From Aricia agestis (lineage: Eukaryota > Arthropoda > Insecta > Lepidoptera > Lycaenidae), in assembly GCF_905147365.1 (NCBI RefSeq), contig NC_056417.1, forward strand, positions 11,120,501 through 11,184,500: 64,000 bases of DNA, written 5' to 3'. Position 1 is the stretch's first letter. Each line of letters opens with the position of its first letter. The notes below the pieces were generated by a model, which was not told the origin of the DNA, made no database searches, and worked only from the letters and a program-made list of their open reading frames with translations. Below, one piece after another: positions 23,703 to 35,056 of this stretch. Made by a program: the position numbers and the translations under genes.

Positions 23703-23938
23703 TGTTTTTATTGCTACGCATTAAAAAAACATAGCATCACTTTAACTTGAAATGTTTAATAACATCACATTTCTAAAGTAGCCTATTCCGTGTTTCATTG
23801 CGAAAAATGAAATGACCCACTTTCGCGTCGGATGAAAGTTTGAAGTTTGTAATAACGGCTGTGTACATTACAAAGCTAACTGGTATCAGCGAAATGAGAA
23901 AAAATAATAACAACTCGTTCATTAAGAAATTCAGTTTG

Positions 23939-24224
23939 TTTTTAAGGTTCCGTACTCAAAGGGTAAGGGGACCCTTATAATTATTAATACTAAACTGTCC
24001 ATCTGTCTGTCTCTAGGGTGTATCTCAAGAACCGCTATAGCTAGACTTCTGAAACACAGATTGCTCATATCTGTTGCCGCTATAACACCAATTAATACAA
24101 AAACAAAATCAATTAAATATTTAAGGCTCCTATTCAAATTATACAATTTTTGCCTATTTTTAATATATTAATGGTACGGAACCCTTCGTGCGCGATTCCA
24201 ACTCGTACTCGGTCGATTTTTGTT
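23939..24224. repeat. Family E repeat, full-length copy
   Basis: It begins 'AAGGTTCCGTACTCAAAGGG', has 'GACCCTTATAA' and a short (GTCT)n stretch, and ends 'GGTACGGAACCCTTCG' followed by 'CTCGTACTCGGTCGATTTTT'. The GGTTCCGTA and TACGGAACC blocks near the ends are inverse copies. This family is common in Lepidoptera; no coding content. Confidence 0.65.
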
Positions 24225-26150
24225 TGATCCGCACTCAACAGTTTTGCTGAACGAGAGTTTTTGTTTTTATTATATTTCTTTGGTTCAGCCACTTAATGCC
24301 TTGCTCCTTCAACACGATAATCTCGGCGATTTGATGTTTTTGTTTCATTAAAATTGTTTTGTTTACGTCGAAAAGGCTGTTTGCCAAGAGAAATCCTTTT
24401 CATAATTAATGTGGGCTGTAATTATTATTTTTAGCATCGATTCCTTATCTTAATAAGAATGTTGAATACTAATGAACCGAATTAGATGAAACTTTCAGTA
24501 TTCCTTAAATTAAACAGTACCCAGTACAACTTTAAAATAATTACTTAGATCGGACTAGTAGTTCCGGAGCTGCGCGTACACGAATATAAAAACATACATA
24601 CATAATATACAGTATACACATTCGAAAATTTGTCATATTTATTCAGACGACATACATAATATACGAAAGGCAGTTCTGGAAATATTACATACATACGGGT
24701 CGAATCGACCACCTCCTGTTTTGAAATCGGTTAAAAACGAATGCCAAATCTCACTTTAAAATGAAACACTCAATTGGGTCGTTCAATAAATAAAATCCAC
24801 GTGAATATACAATTGCATACTCCGCGGCCATTATGTGGCCTGTCATATTATATGAATGCTGATGCACACTCAATTCGAGCACTCTCCAGCATTCAAACTG
24901 CATGAATATTCGCTGTTTTTGCTACGTAATAAGGCTGGTTCCATTGTTTTTTATCTTTTATAAGCTTACATTCCGACTATACAAATTTTGCTCTTTTGCT
25001 GTAGTCAATTTGTTATTAGATTAGAGAGACAAATTTTACTAAGTCAGCACTCTGCGTTATAAGTACGTATAATATGTCGCAGTCATATGGTTGAATCTGA
25101 TAGGTATTTGATTGAAGGACTACCGAATTTATTGAATGAAATAATTTAATGTACAGTTATAGGATTGACGAGTTGGCTTTAGTTTAAAGTGAAGGTTACA
25201 GTCAGCAACGTGACGAGTTGGCCTTTTGTCAGTAAATTAAATGGTTTAATTCAATGAATTAGCTAGTTACTCAATAAATTAGCAGATTCAACTTGATTTC
25301 TGCGACGTATCACGTATAATATAACGCAGAGCGTATAACCAAACTAGTTTTAAAGAATAGATTAAAATCAAAATGTTGCATAAAACCATTGAGGTAAATG
25401 TCTTTTTTCCTCTTTTTCATAAAGCTTCCTGCTTTTAAAACAAACATATAAACCAAGTTAAAATTTGTGAGTATGGACATCGCAGCGCCAAAAAATAGGT
25501 CACTGACGTAACTAAGCCAAAAAACGTAGCTGCATTGTTAGCGTAACTGAATTTAATGTTTGATCATGTTGATGAAGGCACACAGCTGATTCGATTTTCA
25601 TTTTCGATTTAACTGATAGTTTCGATTCGAGAATATCGGGTTAGGGTCAGCAGTGCGTCCATATATTTCATTGTTATAATTACACGACTTTAGGCTTTAA
25701 AATAACATTGTAAAGCTAAAAAACTAACAAGAATGAAATTTGCTGGCAAGTATTTTGGATTCAAAGTATTGTACTCAATAGAATTAGGATTTACCTGTAC
25801 AATTTTTCCCTAGTCTTCTTTTTTCAAAGGTGCAAAAGAAAACGTCCTAAATTGAACAGATAGATTGTTTGATAGGTAAATTGCAGATTTACTTTTAGTA
25901 AATATTGTATACCTTATGATGAACATGAAATTATTTCTTGTAGCTTTTTCGCTTCAAATGGATCCATCAGAAAATTCCCGTCGCGCAAAACCCTTATTAG
26001 ATTTCTACTGAGCTGGTACCAGCGTCTTTTGAAAATCAACCGGCCAATTCAGTATCGGTCTGTTGATATTGGTAAATTGGTAAAATTAGAATTTGGCCTA
26101 CAGATAACCAAGTATGGTAACATGTAGATTAGGCGTGTGCTCAATGATGT
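24225..26150. other. No gene; minor repeat tail
   Basis: AT-rich DNA. At about 24655-24740 a 'GTCGAATCGACCACCTCC' to 'ATCGGTTAAAAAC' block is the end of a dispersed repeat also seen at 26151, 29800, 54690 and 60510. The remainder has only chance frames. Confidence 0.45.
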
Positions 26151-26400
26151 CTCTTTTTAACCGACTTAAAAAAAGTAGGTTATCAATTCGACGCGTATGT
26201 ATGATATATATTTTCCAGAACTGTCCAGTTTTTGTATATGTTAATCTATAGCAGCTTCTGAACAAATGTGCCTTCTTTTTTTTTACTAGGTATTATTCAA
26301 CTTAGGGAATATTGCAAGTTTCATCAAAATCAATTCAGTAGTTTTTGAGATAGGGAATTTTATTTCTTAATGAAGTACGTACAATTTGAAGTCGGTTTTA
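26151..26400. repeat. Family H dispersed repeat
   Basis: It starts 'TTTTAACCGACTTAAAAAAAG' and ends 'TTTGAAGTCGGTTTTA', with 'CAATTCGACGCGTATG' inside. The outer ends (AACCGACTT and AAGTCGGTT) are inverse copies, typical of a lepidopteran repeat with short terminal inversions. Confidence 0.5.
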
Positions 26401-27213
26401 TTATCTTTTTAAAATACTATTATGGACCTTTATCTTTTTGGGATTTCTTAGCAAACTTTTCTTTTTTTCCTTCAAGATCAACCGAAGCAATACAGCTGGA
26501 AAAATCTTTTGTATCCTTCCAGTCGGCTTGACGTGCGATTTTATTGAACAGTAAATATGGCGGTGCAGCGGGCGGGAAAGCAATGTCCACTCATCGATTG
26601 ACGGCCAGCGGTCCGGAACACGACCTATTGTTCCATTTGTACATCAGCTATAATGCTTTTAATACTTTTTTCAGAAGCATACAATCGAAGGCTAGTTATT
26701 CTTTAGAGGGAAATGAAATATACTTATTGAGGGAAGCCGATAAAAAAACCTTACTTATGAGTAAGGTTTTCTTATCCGTTTGCGTGCTTTTTAGTTCTCA
26801 GACCATCAGCAACGCACCTGCAGCTCTTCTAATGTTGCGAGTGTCCATGGGCGACGGTAGGTAGTTGCTTTCCATCAGGTGACCCGTTTGCCCCGTTATT
26901 TTATAAATAAAAACCAGTGCCCCTACACGTGTGGTCGGCGTAACACACGTTTACGTACCGTAATCGGTACTTAACTGATTTTTGTAGGGGAAAATTATAA
27001 CACATTGGAAATACTTAATATGAAAATTATGTCCGAATTTTTTTTTTTTTTGATCCTACGAATACGCTCAGCAAAAAGTGGATGTTATGCTTATCAAGAA
27101 TTTGAAATTCAGTACGCATCAATGTGAAGAATGGACTGGAATATTTTTATTTTTAATGTGAAATTCTATATTTTGGATTTAAATCCAATAAACCTACCTA
27201 ATATATTGACACA
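26401..27213. other. No gene; strong hairpin at 26739-26775
   Basis: A near-perfect stem, GATAAAAAAACCTTACT with its inverse AGTAAGGTTTTCTTATC and a 4-base loop, stands at 26739-26775. It lies in a 106-codon chance frame that continues into the family A fragment, so no gene is called. Confidence 0.45.
26809..26911 (-). repeat. Dispersed repeat family A fragment
   Basis: Reverse complement of the first ~110 bp of the family (GCAACGCACCTGCAGCTC to GGTGACCCGTTTGCCCC), ending in an A-rich tail. Confidence 0.7.
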
Positions 27214-27218
27214 ATTAC

Positions 27219-27318
27219 TGTTAAATATGTGCTGAGGATAGAGAAACACGCTAGGCCATTTTCGTAACTGTTTATTTTCGTCGCCTAGCAACATGACATA
27301 GACTAAACATACACAACA
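27219..27318 (-). repeat. TRIM 3' LTR
   Basis: 100 bp, minus-strand ends TGTTGTG and TTTAACA. Identical with the copy at 27569. Confidence 0.85.
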
Positions 27319-27568
27319 TTTCTCCCCCCATAAGAGAAAGGAATTATTTAACCTAAACAAAATAACATTTCAAACATAAACAATTATAAAAATCTTCTAT
27401 AATTTACACGAGGAATATTCCTCAACAATCTGTTAGGATTTCTCGAAGAAAGAGGGCTGCTAACAGTGTCCGCCCCCGGAAACAAGGACACATTGTTATT
27501 ATCATCAACATTCTGATGTCTCTCGTCCCCCCCCCGTCGACTCCTGAGGTTCCGAATAAATAATAAAC

Positions 27569-27668
27569 TGTTAAATATGTGCTGAGGATAGAGAAACACG
27601 CTAGGCCATTTTCGTAACTGTTTATTTTCGTCGCCTAGCAACATGACATAGACTAAACATACACAACA
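27569..27668 (-). repeat. TRIM 5' LTR
   Basis: 100 bp, identical with 27219-27318. The minus-strand sequence that follows it (GTTTATTATTTATTCGG) should hold the primer site, but I could not match it to a tRNA. Confidence 0.85.
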
Positions 27669-27893
27669 ATTACTCATTAGAAACAGTGATTAAGTTTAAT
27701 ATTTCAAGTACATTTCAATAACAATACACAATATAATATTACCTAAATTCCCTTTGTGATCTGAGCCATTAACTAAATGATACAAAATCTGTACCCAAAT
27801 TCCACTACAGCATCAATGCAACTTTGATTCGTTAATCTTTATTTTACGTTTCCTGCCAGAACAGAAAAATGGTATTCTAATAAATGCCGAATC

Positions 27894-28150
27894 CTGTGTA
27901 ACAAAACTAATTAGTGATAATGCCATAGGGCGTGTATGTGTTTCTTAAATAGAGTCTACTGTGAAAGTAGCAGCGCTGAAAAAGCTACAAAGTTACTTTA
28001 TTTTAAGTTATTGTATTGGCAAATTTTTGACGTCGGGGCATATCTCATAGAAACATAGAGGTAAAAAGTAACTTCTTCAACACTTTCACAATGAACTGTA
28101 TAAAAGGGACACGTACACACCCAAAAGTATTTAAATTAGTTTTGTTACAG
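27894..28150. mobile_element. Palindromic MITE, family M2, diverged copy
   Basis: Ends CTGTGTAACAAAACTAATTA and its inverse TTAGTTTTGTTACAG. Inner arms carry 'CTACTGTGAAAGTAGCAGCG' and an inverse-type 'ACTTTCACAATGAACTGT'. Same family as 49682-49928 and the fragment at 59791. No clear target duplication remains. Confidence 0.65.
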
Positions 28151-28183
28151 CCTGTAAAATGATTTAAAGTATATACTTTGCTG

Positions 28184-29544
28184 TTTTTTTTATGAAATAA
28201 GGGGGTAAACGAGCAAACGGGTCACCTGATGGAAAGCAACTTCCGTCGCCCATGGACACTCGCAGCATCAGAAGAGCTGCAGGTGCGTTGCCGGCCTTTT
28301 AAGAGGGAATAGGGTAATAGGGGAGGGTAGGGATGGGTAGGGAAGAGAATAGGGGAGAGTAGGGAATGGAATAGGGTAGGGGATTGGTCCTCCGGTAAAC
28401 TCACTCACTCGGCGAAACACAGCGCAAGCGCTGTTTCACGCCGGTTTTCTGTGAGAACGTGGTATTTCTCCGGTCGAGATGGCCCATTCGTGCCGAAGCA
28501 TGGCTCTCCCACGCCTAAATTGATTGATAGAAAACGGTTTGTTTCAGTCCATTTTCTAGCCGAAGCTGCATTGATATCGTATTACAATGGTAGAATCGAG
28601 ATAGCCACATAATACGGTGAAATGCAAATCGCCATTATGCACTTCAAAGTGCGAACAGCCGACCGCGACAAAGCGCGCCGAAGTTCGCTATCCCGCTATT
28701 ATCTAAATGCGACTGTCATAGAATATGAAGTAGAGGAGACACAATACATTTTTTTTCCTCTCCTAGCCTAGTATATGATTTACGCCCAAACCGCTGAACC
28801 GAATTTGCTGAAAATTAGTATGGAGATATTTTGAGTCCCGGGAAAGGACATAAGATACTTTTGATTCCAGAAAAATGTACGGTTCCCGCGCGATAAACAA
28901 ACTTTGGCGCAACGGAATTACGGGCGGCATCTTGTTTTACATATTTCGCGATTACTAAGCGGTCAGCGTATAAATACTAGTATAATATGTCCAATTCATC
29001 CTTGAAGCTCTTCGATTGCCTTTTTACCGTGTTTAGACAAAACATTTGGAATAGCTAGTCAGTACATCAAGTAAAACGTAGTTACAATAATTCAGTTAAC
29101 GAGTTCTCTTTAAACTTAGCAACTTTGGAACCTTCTTTTGAATTTGTTCCCTCTACAAATGAGCTTTTGGCAATACTATAGGTAAAAGTGTATTTTAGTA
29201 AAAATACATTATACGTGGGAGAGCCATGCTTCGGCACGAATGGGCCGGCTCGACCGGAGAAATACCACGTTCTCACAGAAAACCGGCGTGAAACAGCGCT
29301 TGCGCTGTGTTTCGCTGAGTGAGTGAGTTTACCGGAGGCCCAATTCCCTTTCCTATCCTCCCCTATTCCTTTCCCTTCCCATCCCTACCCTCCCCTATTA
29401 CCCTATTCCCTCTTAAAAGGCCGGCAACGCACCTGCAGCTCTTCTGATGCTGCGAGTGTCCATGGGCGACGGAAGTTGCTTTCTATCAGGTGACCCGTTT
29501 GCTCGTTTGCCCCCTTCTTTCATTAAAAAAAAAAAAAAAAAAAA
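28184..29544. mobile_element. Inverted composite with ~330-bp arms (fold-back-like)
   Basis: Left arm 28184-28513 and right arm 29214-29544 are inverted copies. Each holds a family A repeat (T-run or A-run outward, G-rich array, CAGCGCAAGCGCTG block) plus about 65 bp beyond that family's usual end ('GTGGTATTTCTCCGGTCGAG' to 'GGCTCTCCCACG'). The 700-bp centre is AT-rich and includes a family B copy. It is either one large fold-back element or an inverted duplication of a repeat plus its flank. No flanking duplication was found, and the arms contain no protein. Confidence 0.55.
28760..28960 (+). repeat. Family B dispersed repeat
   Basis: It reads from 'ACGCCCAAACCGCTGAACC' through 'GAGTCCCGGGAAAGGACATA' and 'TGTACGGTTCCCGCGCGATA' to 'GGCGCAACGGAATTACGGGC'. 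Inverted copies lie at 45973, 47383 and 58796. It lies in the centre of the inverted composite. Confidence 0.7.
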
Positions 29545-29869
29545 CATTAGTACTTCTTACGTAAGCAATCACTTTCAAAATATTCACTATACAGTCTGGT
29601 GCATGTCTAGTGCATTTAAAAATGATAATTTTTCTACTCTGTGTGCAAGCGTGGGCCCCGTCGTCACTGTGATAGATTAAACAACGTACAGATATGACAA
29701 ACGTTTTCAATCACACATGCATATTATGCAATGCAGTGTAACATCGGCAAAGTTGCCGCTCGACTGGGTAATGTGATGAAAAAAATATCCACAGCCGACT
29801 GCCGAACATATAACCTCCTCGTTTTTTGGAAGTCGGTTAAAAATAAGTGAATAGCACCGTTGAATCAGT

Positions 29870-29998
29870 GGCCGTACCACGAGTAGTTATGAGACTCAAA
29901 CAATCAAAGAGAATACCGCGTCCTATCACGTTTGTTAGAGTAGAATGCAGCATTCACGTCCGATTGTTTGAGTCTCAAAACAGTTTCGTGGTACGGCC
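29870..29998. mobile_element. Small palindromic MITE
   Basis: Arms GGCCGTACCACGAG and CGTGGTACGGCC, with a longer inner match GAGACTCAAACAATC and its inverse. In total about 36 bp pair on each side. The target duplication is not visible. Flanked on the left by a family H tail (about 29800-29840). Confidence 0.6.
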
Positions 29999-30351
29999 CG
30001 CGAATTTACCCTTATTTTCGGTAACTTTGTAACTTTAACATTTAGCATGTCCGCTAAAACTAAAGTACAAGATTTAAACAACAATTAGCGCCTGCCACCC
30101 GCTCGAAACTAAAGCCAAGCATAGATCGTGGTGGATTATTGTCCAGTTCGACGGATTAAATCATCGTTCAGTCAGAAATCAGAACAACATTTACACCGAC
30201 TTCCTCGAGATAAACAGTATTCGAATACGACTATTTTATGGTAATAACTTGAAGATGTTGAAACTTAGGATATGGCACGCATATTTGAGAGGAAACAGTT
30301 TTATACAAAACAGAGTGTGTTCCTAATCTCCTACTAAACTACTCATGGGCG

Positions 30352-30675
30352 TACCTAGGTTCTGGGCCAGCGGGGGGCAAATTACCCAGGTTCTGGTGCC
30401 AGGGGGGTGGCAAATCACCCAGGTTCTGGGCCAGGGGGGGGGGCAAATCAGATTTTTCATAAGCTAGGTGTTTATAAAGAATAAAAAATTAATAATTTTT
30501 AGTTGTAAAAATATTGTATTGCAAACAAATGGCAAAAATTCGTTCTTAATTTTTAATTTTTATAGATAAAAGTACTAGATAATATACTTAGTAGGAACTT
30601 CAACATGATCTAGGGGGGTGCAGCTGCCCCCCCCCCCCTGCCCCCCCCCCCCCCCCCCCCCTCCGTACGCCCAAG
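30352..30675. repeat. Repeat with G-run and C-run arms
   Basis: The left side has three tandem 'CCCAGGTTCTGG' units each followed by a G-run (30358-30442). The right side has a C-tract of more than 40 bases broken only by single T or TG (30627-30662). The outer edges TGGGCGTAC and GTACGCCCA are inverse copies, suggesting the ends of one element. There is no coding content. Homopolymer lengths may be inaccurate. Confidence 0.5.
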
Positions 30676-31305
30676 AAACTACTTATAAATAGTATACTTA
30701 GCTACCGAATCTTCTGCTTTGCAAAGTGCATGGGAGACTCATTTGATACTGTTACTGTTTGGGATCATACTCATTATTAATATCAAATACAATGTTGAAT
30801 GGTAAATTAGTAAATCGATTATTGTTATCGAAAGATAACAATAATAATTCTTTCACTTGCTTTTTGTATGGTAACCATGAACTGGAATAATAACACACTT
30901 AAATTAAAAAAAACTTACGTCTATATTATACCAAAATTGTAAAAATGAGTCCATATTATGCCAAAAAGGCTCTACTTTTCGTCTCTATATCGATATGCCA
31001 TGTCTATTGTCTACTTTATACACGACGTCTATGTAATAACCATCCTATATTCACGAATCACCATAAAGTTGATATAACGGTTTTTCTGTTTACCCTGAAT
31101 GTAGTAAACATTTCATAAAATGATTAAAGAGCACAATTGCAAATTTACGTGTTGTTTGTGTTAACATTTTAATGTATGAATGCAAAAATAAGCCAATTTG
31201 ATTATGACGAATGTATTATTTAATATTTTAACATGTTTGTAAAATTAATTTAATCGCAGATTATGTTAACTATGAGGGCTATAATATTTCCGAAACACCT
31301 TACAC

Positions 31306-31757
31306 CAGTGGTACTTAACCTTTTTTTGACACGGGCCACAAACACGCTCGCGGGCCGCAGCCAAAATTAAGGTGTAAATAAGGGATTCATCAGTGGAAAA
31401 AATGTAGTTACTACTAAAAAAATAAGGTGAGATAACGATACGACAAAATTAAAACAACGACTATAACTTCACGCGGGTCACTGAGAAAGTCCAAGCCAGT
31501 GCCATAAATAGGGCTGTGCCACCGGTGCCCAGGCACAGGGCGTAGACTCTAGGTGGCGCAAGAATTGCCAGACCAGAGAGGCCTATCTATACTTCGATCA
31601 AATATTTATATTCATAGCATTGCTCTGGGTACCTATAATATCTAAAAAAACCATGGGCGTAGTTATGGAAGCTCGCACAGGGCGCAAAAAAGGCTATTTA
31701 CGGCACTGGTCCCAGCGAGCCGCATGCGGCCCGCGGGCCGCAGGTTCAGTATAGCTG
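31306..31757. mobile_element. Non-autonomous hAT-like element (host of nested MITE)
   Basis: Left end CAGTGGTACTTAACCT, right end AGGTTCAGTATAGCTG, imperfect inverse copies. Target duplication of 8 bp, CCTTACAC at 31298-31305 and CCTTATAC at 31758-31765 (one mismatch), as expected for hAT. GGGCC-rich subterminal sequence occurs on both sides. It is interrupted by another hAT-like element at 31497-31708. Confidence 0.75.
31497..31708. mobile_element. hAT-like MITE nested in the previous element
   Basis: 212 bp with TIR CAGTGCCATAAATAG and its inverse CTATTTACGGCACTG (one mismatch). Target duplication GTCCAAGC at 31489-31496 and GTCCCAGC at 31709-31716 (one mismatch). The duplication lies within the outer element, so this insertion is the younger. 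Confidence 0.75.
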
Positions 31758-31765
31758 CCTTATAC

Positions 31766-32910
31766 CATAGCGGCACAATTGCCGCTCAAGTCGCAACCAT
31801 TTGCCGCTACCAACTAAATACCAAGAGAATAAAAAAAAGCGCGATCTTATTCTAATCAAAGCAAAATATACAAAATTCATTCGTTTATTCGTTGCACTTA
31901 CATGCTAATTCATGCTTGTTAATACTACTTTCTGATTAAATAAAATCCCTACAAAGTTAATTAACAATAGAAATAAAGATTAGAATAAAACTAAGAATAA
32001 AGTTTAATATTGTCTTTCGATTTGAACATTAATAGATTTTAGGCCAATAGAAAAAAGGGAGGTCGCTTATCTCAGGGTAATGGATGTATTTCCGCTGAAA
32101 AATGGAATTTTATCTCAAACCATTTAATGGAGATTCTGTCCTTAAAGCGTTTTATATTTGTGAGAAACGAGAAATGTTTTGACGATCATTTACATAAGAT
32201 TCCGAAGTTTCTAGAAAGATATTTTATTAATTTTAATTTTAAATAATATTTTAGTAATACGCAAAAAATAGTAATACTCATTAGGTATATGTCTATTATT
32301 ATGATGGTTGTATGTACTTACTACATTTAACGTCTGTAAAAGATTCAAAACGATATAAATGTTAACTAAATTGTAAAATTTTTTCTTGGTTTAAAAAAAG
32401 GTTCCATAACAAAAGATAGGTAGATAAGATAATATTCTAATCATTACTATTTTTTACGTTGTATTTAAATTCGTAGCTAGATTCACTTTGTTTATTTGAC
32501 AAAGCCTTCTCTCAGCTCTAACCTAAAAATTCCAACTTTGAACTATTCGAGAATCTCCCGACCGAGTTAAGATCCAACTTGCATTGTAAATAAGAGCATC
32601 GTCAAAGTGTATGTGTGGTCATGCGTTACAGGGGAACGTTCGAACACGTTCGGATTAATCGAGTAAATCGTTCGAATGATTCAGCCCCGGGCGAGAGACA
32701 ATGCATCGTCAAATTTCCGAAATCGGCTTTGCGAGACGGACTCCTTTGCCGATTAATTAATTAAATTGTTTAGGAGTATCACGAGAATACTGTATAACTG
32801 TGTACCATGTACACTGTACAGTACAGTACTACGATTTGATACTACGATTTGATTACGAACAGCAACTAGCTAAAAGCTAATGGGTGTTTCTCATTGTTAT
32901 TCATTGTTGA
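31766..32910. other. No gene seen
   Basis: AT-rich DNA without long frames or clear repeats. At about 32637-32672 there is a run of TTCGAA-type palindromes (GTTCGAACACGTTCGG). Confidence 0.45.
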
Positions 32911-33936
32911 TTTTTTATTAGAGATGTTCCAATCATGACTTTGGCCGACTAGCCGACTAATCGGCCGACTCTTCGGCCAAGCTGTTCATGGTTTCGGATG
33001 TTTTCGTAACGCTTCGTTTACAGGTAAGTCGCATACGCCGTCTGCAAACGTGTCGGATCGTGTTTTGGTTATGTTAACGTCATGACTCTTGACACCATAA
33101 ACCTATATATATTAAGTCTATGCTTGACACAGTTGATGGTTTTCAGGATATATTTTTTACTATACCTACATCATTGTGGGCTTGCTTGCTGCGTTTGCTG
33201 AGCAGCTGGGGCCAATTTTTGGCGTGACAGACTTCGATCACTGAAGGTCATACAGCATTATAGTATTTAAATTGTATTAATATTATAGTCGAATTGTACC
33301 ACTGACTTATATGATGTATTGTGTGATGCTAAAAATAAATCCATTCTTATTCTTATTAATGTGTAACATAATTAATTACTTACCTAATTTTGTAAATAAT
33401 AAATCCGAGTATTTTATTTAAATAAGAATACATTTTAAGCCTTTGCATAGCTTTTATCAATAATCTATACTTAATATTATAAAGAGGAAAACTTTGTTTG
33501 TATAATTGTAATGAATAGGCTCAAAAACTACTGGACCGATTTTAATAATTCTTTCACCATTCGAAAGCTGCGTTATCCACGAGTAACATAGGCTAAATTT
33601 TATTTTGGAAAAAATTGGTTTCCGTAAGATATTTGGGTCTTTCGGACACAAGGTGTAAAAAATCTACCAGAAAAGTTACTTATTTTGCGTACGCTGCCTA
33701 AACTATATAAGATAGAACCATAAAATGTTCCAATTAGTTATAGATCTTATAAATATCTACAAAAAAGCGCGACACACTATACCAATCTATGTCGAGTGAG
33801 GCACAACAACCATTTTTTTTATTTAAAAAATCTTGAATTTTTTTGAACTACATTTAAACGAGTTTATTTTACTCATGCCAATCAACTCAATCCTTATCAA
33901 AATAAATTATTTGATCACTAAGTACTGTTTATGTAG

Positions 33937-34106
33937 ATTATTTTTCCGACCCAAATATCGACCAATAGAATTGCACCATTCGACGTCACGTGGTACAACC
34001 TACATGGTATTATACTGATAATTTTTTGAAAATTTTCTCTGGTAGTTGCTATATATAAAAAACAAATTCTAATTCTATTGGCCGACATTTGGGACGGAAA
34101 AATAAT
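33937..34106. mobile_element. Fold-back element, 31-bp arms
   Basis: Arms ATTATTTTTCCGACCCAAAT and the inverse ATTTGGGACGGAAAAATAAT extend to AATAGAATT, with three mismatches in about 31 bp. No duplication is visible. An inner motif (GGTATTATA) is shared with the neighbour at 34113. Confidence 0.5.
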
Positions 34107-34112
34107 CCCCCG

Positions 34113-34284
34113 AATACCACACGAGCTTCAAAATTATCTGGCATTTCCCTCAAGGTTCCCTGCAAACAAATAAAGTCGTCAAGTTTTTCAGAAAAATTTT
34201 TTAACCTGAAAAACTTGACTCCTTCATTTGTTTGCAACGAACCTATCGGGAAATACCCGATAATTTTGAAGCTCTTGTGGTATT
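34113..34284. mobile_element. Full-length palindromic element
   Basis: The left half from AATACCACACGAGCTTC pairs with the right half ending GAAGCTCTTGTGGTATT. Most of the 172 bp folds into one imperfect hairpin, with the centre near 34196. No protein or clear target duplication. Confidence 0.55.
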
Positions 34285-34565
34285 ATAAGTGATAATATTT
34301 GGTCTTTGAATGATTAAAATTGAACGTTTAGTTTTGAAGTTATGACGAAATTAAAATATACGATTTCTACTGCACGGCCTGTTGCGAAGTGGGCGTCATC
34401 AAGGCGGCGCGGGGGTGCGCGTGCGAGAAATATTATAATTTATATGTACTATAATATAGCTATTTCCACACTGTGCACTTTCATCTTCAATTTTCGTCAT
34501 CTTCTTTCATTCAACTGTCGTATTGGCGCATTCAATTATTTTCTTAAATATTTGAAAATGCCTAA

Positions 34566-34799
34566 TGCCTGTTTTCACCAACCGCCTCCTAACGCTAAGT
34601 GGTCCCCTAGCGGCCATTTAAGGGTACATATTATCCTTCAAGATTTCACGAATTTTTATGTGTCACGTTCGTCCTTAGGGCGTAAGAACTTTTGCAAAAC
34701 ATTACTTTATTTTTAAATGTGTTTGTTTTAAGAGATATTTGACCCGCAAAGATTGCTAGGGAACACTTAGCGTTAGGAGACCGTTGGTGAAAACAGGCA
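34566..34799. mobile_element. PIF/Harbinger-like MITE, TAA duplication
   Basis: TIR TGCCTGTTTTCACCAAC with inverse GTTGGTGAAAACAGGCA, continuing inward through CTCCTAACGCTAAGTG. TAA flanks both ends (34563-34565 and 34800-34802). 234 bp, non-coding. The 124-codon frame crossing its left end is chance. Confidence 0.75.
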
Positions 34800-34980
34800 T
34801 AAGAGAACCAGGTCGGACGATCATTGCGCCATACTTATATTTTAGTCACTTCATAAAATAATGTGTAAAATAATAAAAAGTCGGATAGTCGGCGCATTTT
34901 GCCGACTATTCGCCGACTAGCCGCCGACTACGAAAGTGGCCGGTCGGCTTTACCGACTAGTCGGCACATCTCTAATTTTT

Positions 34981-35022
34981 AGGGTTCTGTAGTCAAGAAA
35001 ACAAGAAACCCTTATAGTTTCG

Positions 35023-35056
<34 letters not shown>

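Larger units (their letters stand above)
27219..27668 (-). mobile_element. TRIM: miniature LTR retrotransposon, 450 bp
   Basis: Two identical 100-bp direct repeats (27219-27318 and 27569-27668) begin TGTTAAATATG and end CACAACA on the plus strand, and are flanked by a perfect 5-bp duplication ATTAC (27214-27218 and 27669-27673). The internal part is only 250 bp. On the minus strand the 3' LTR is preceded by a fine polypurine tract (TGGGGGGAGAAA, reverse of 27319-27330), which fixes the orientation, and each LTR contains AATAAA. No protein domain is encoded: the 97-codon frame spanning it is not a known protein. A 5-bp duplication and G-rich tract would fit a Copia-type parent, but the primer site was not recognised. 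Confidence 0.85.
32919..34974. mobile_element. 2-kb hAT-like element, transposase lost
   Basis: Left end TAGAGATGTTCC, right end inverse TAGAGATGTGCC, with several GCCGACTA motifs beside both ends. The flanking octamers TTTTTTAT and ATTTTTAG agree at six of eight positions, which could be a decayed 8-bp duplication of the nTnnnnAn type known for hAT. The body has no transposase frame. It has gathered other elements: a LINE-like tail near 33340, and fold-backs at 33937, 34113 and 34566. Confidence 0.6.

Noticed and set aside
27384..27677. 97-codon minus frame, sharing a segment with 27166-27360
   Set aside because: The shared segment is the TRIM LTR. The frames are by-products of the repeat.
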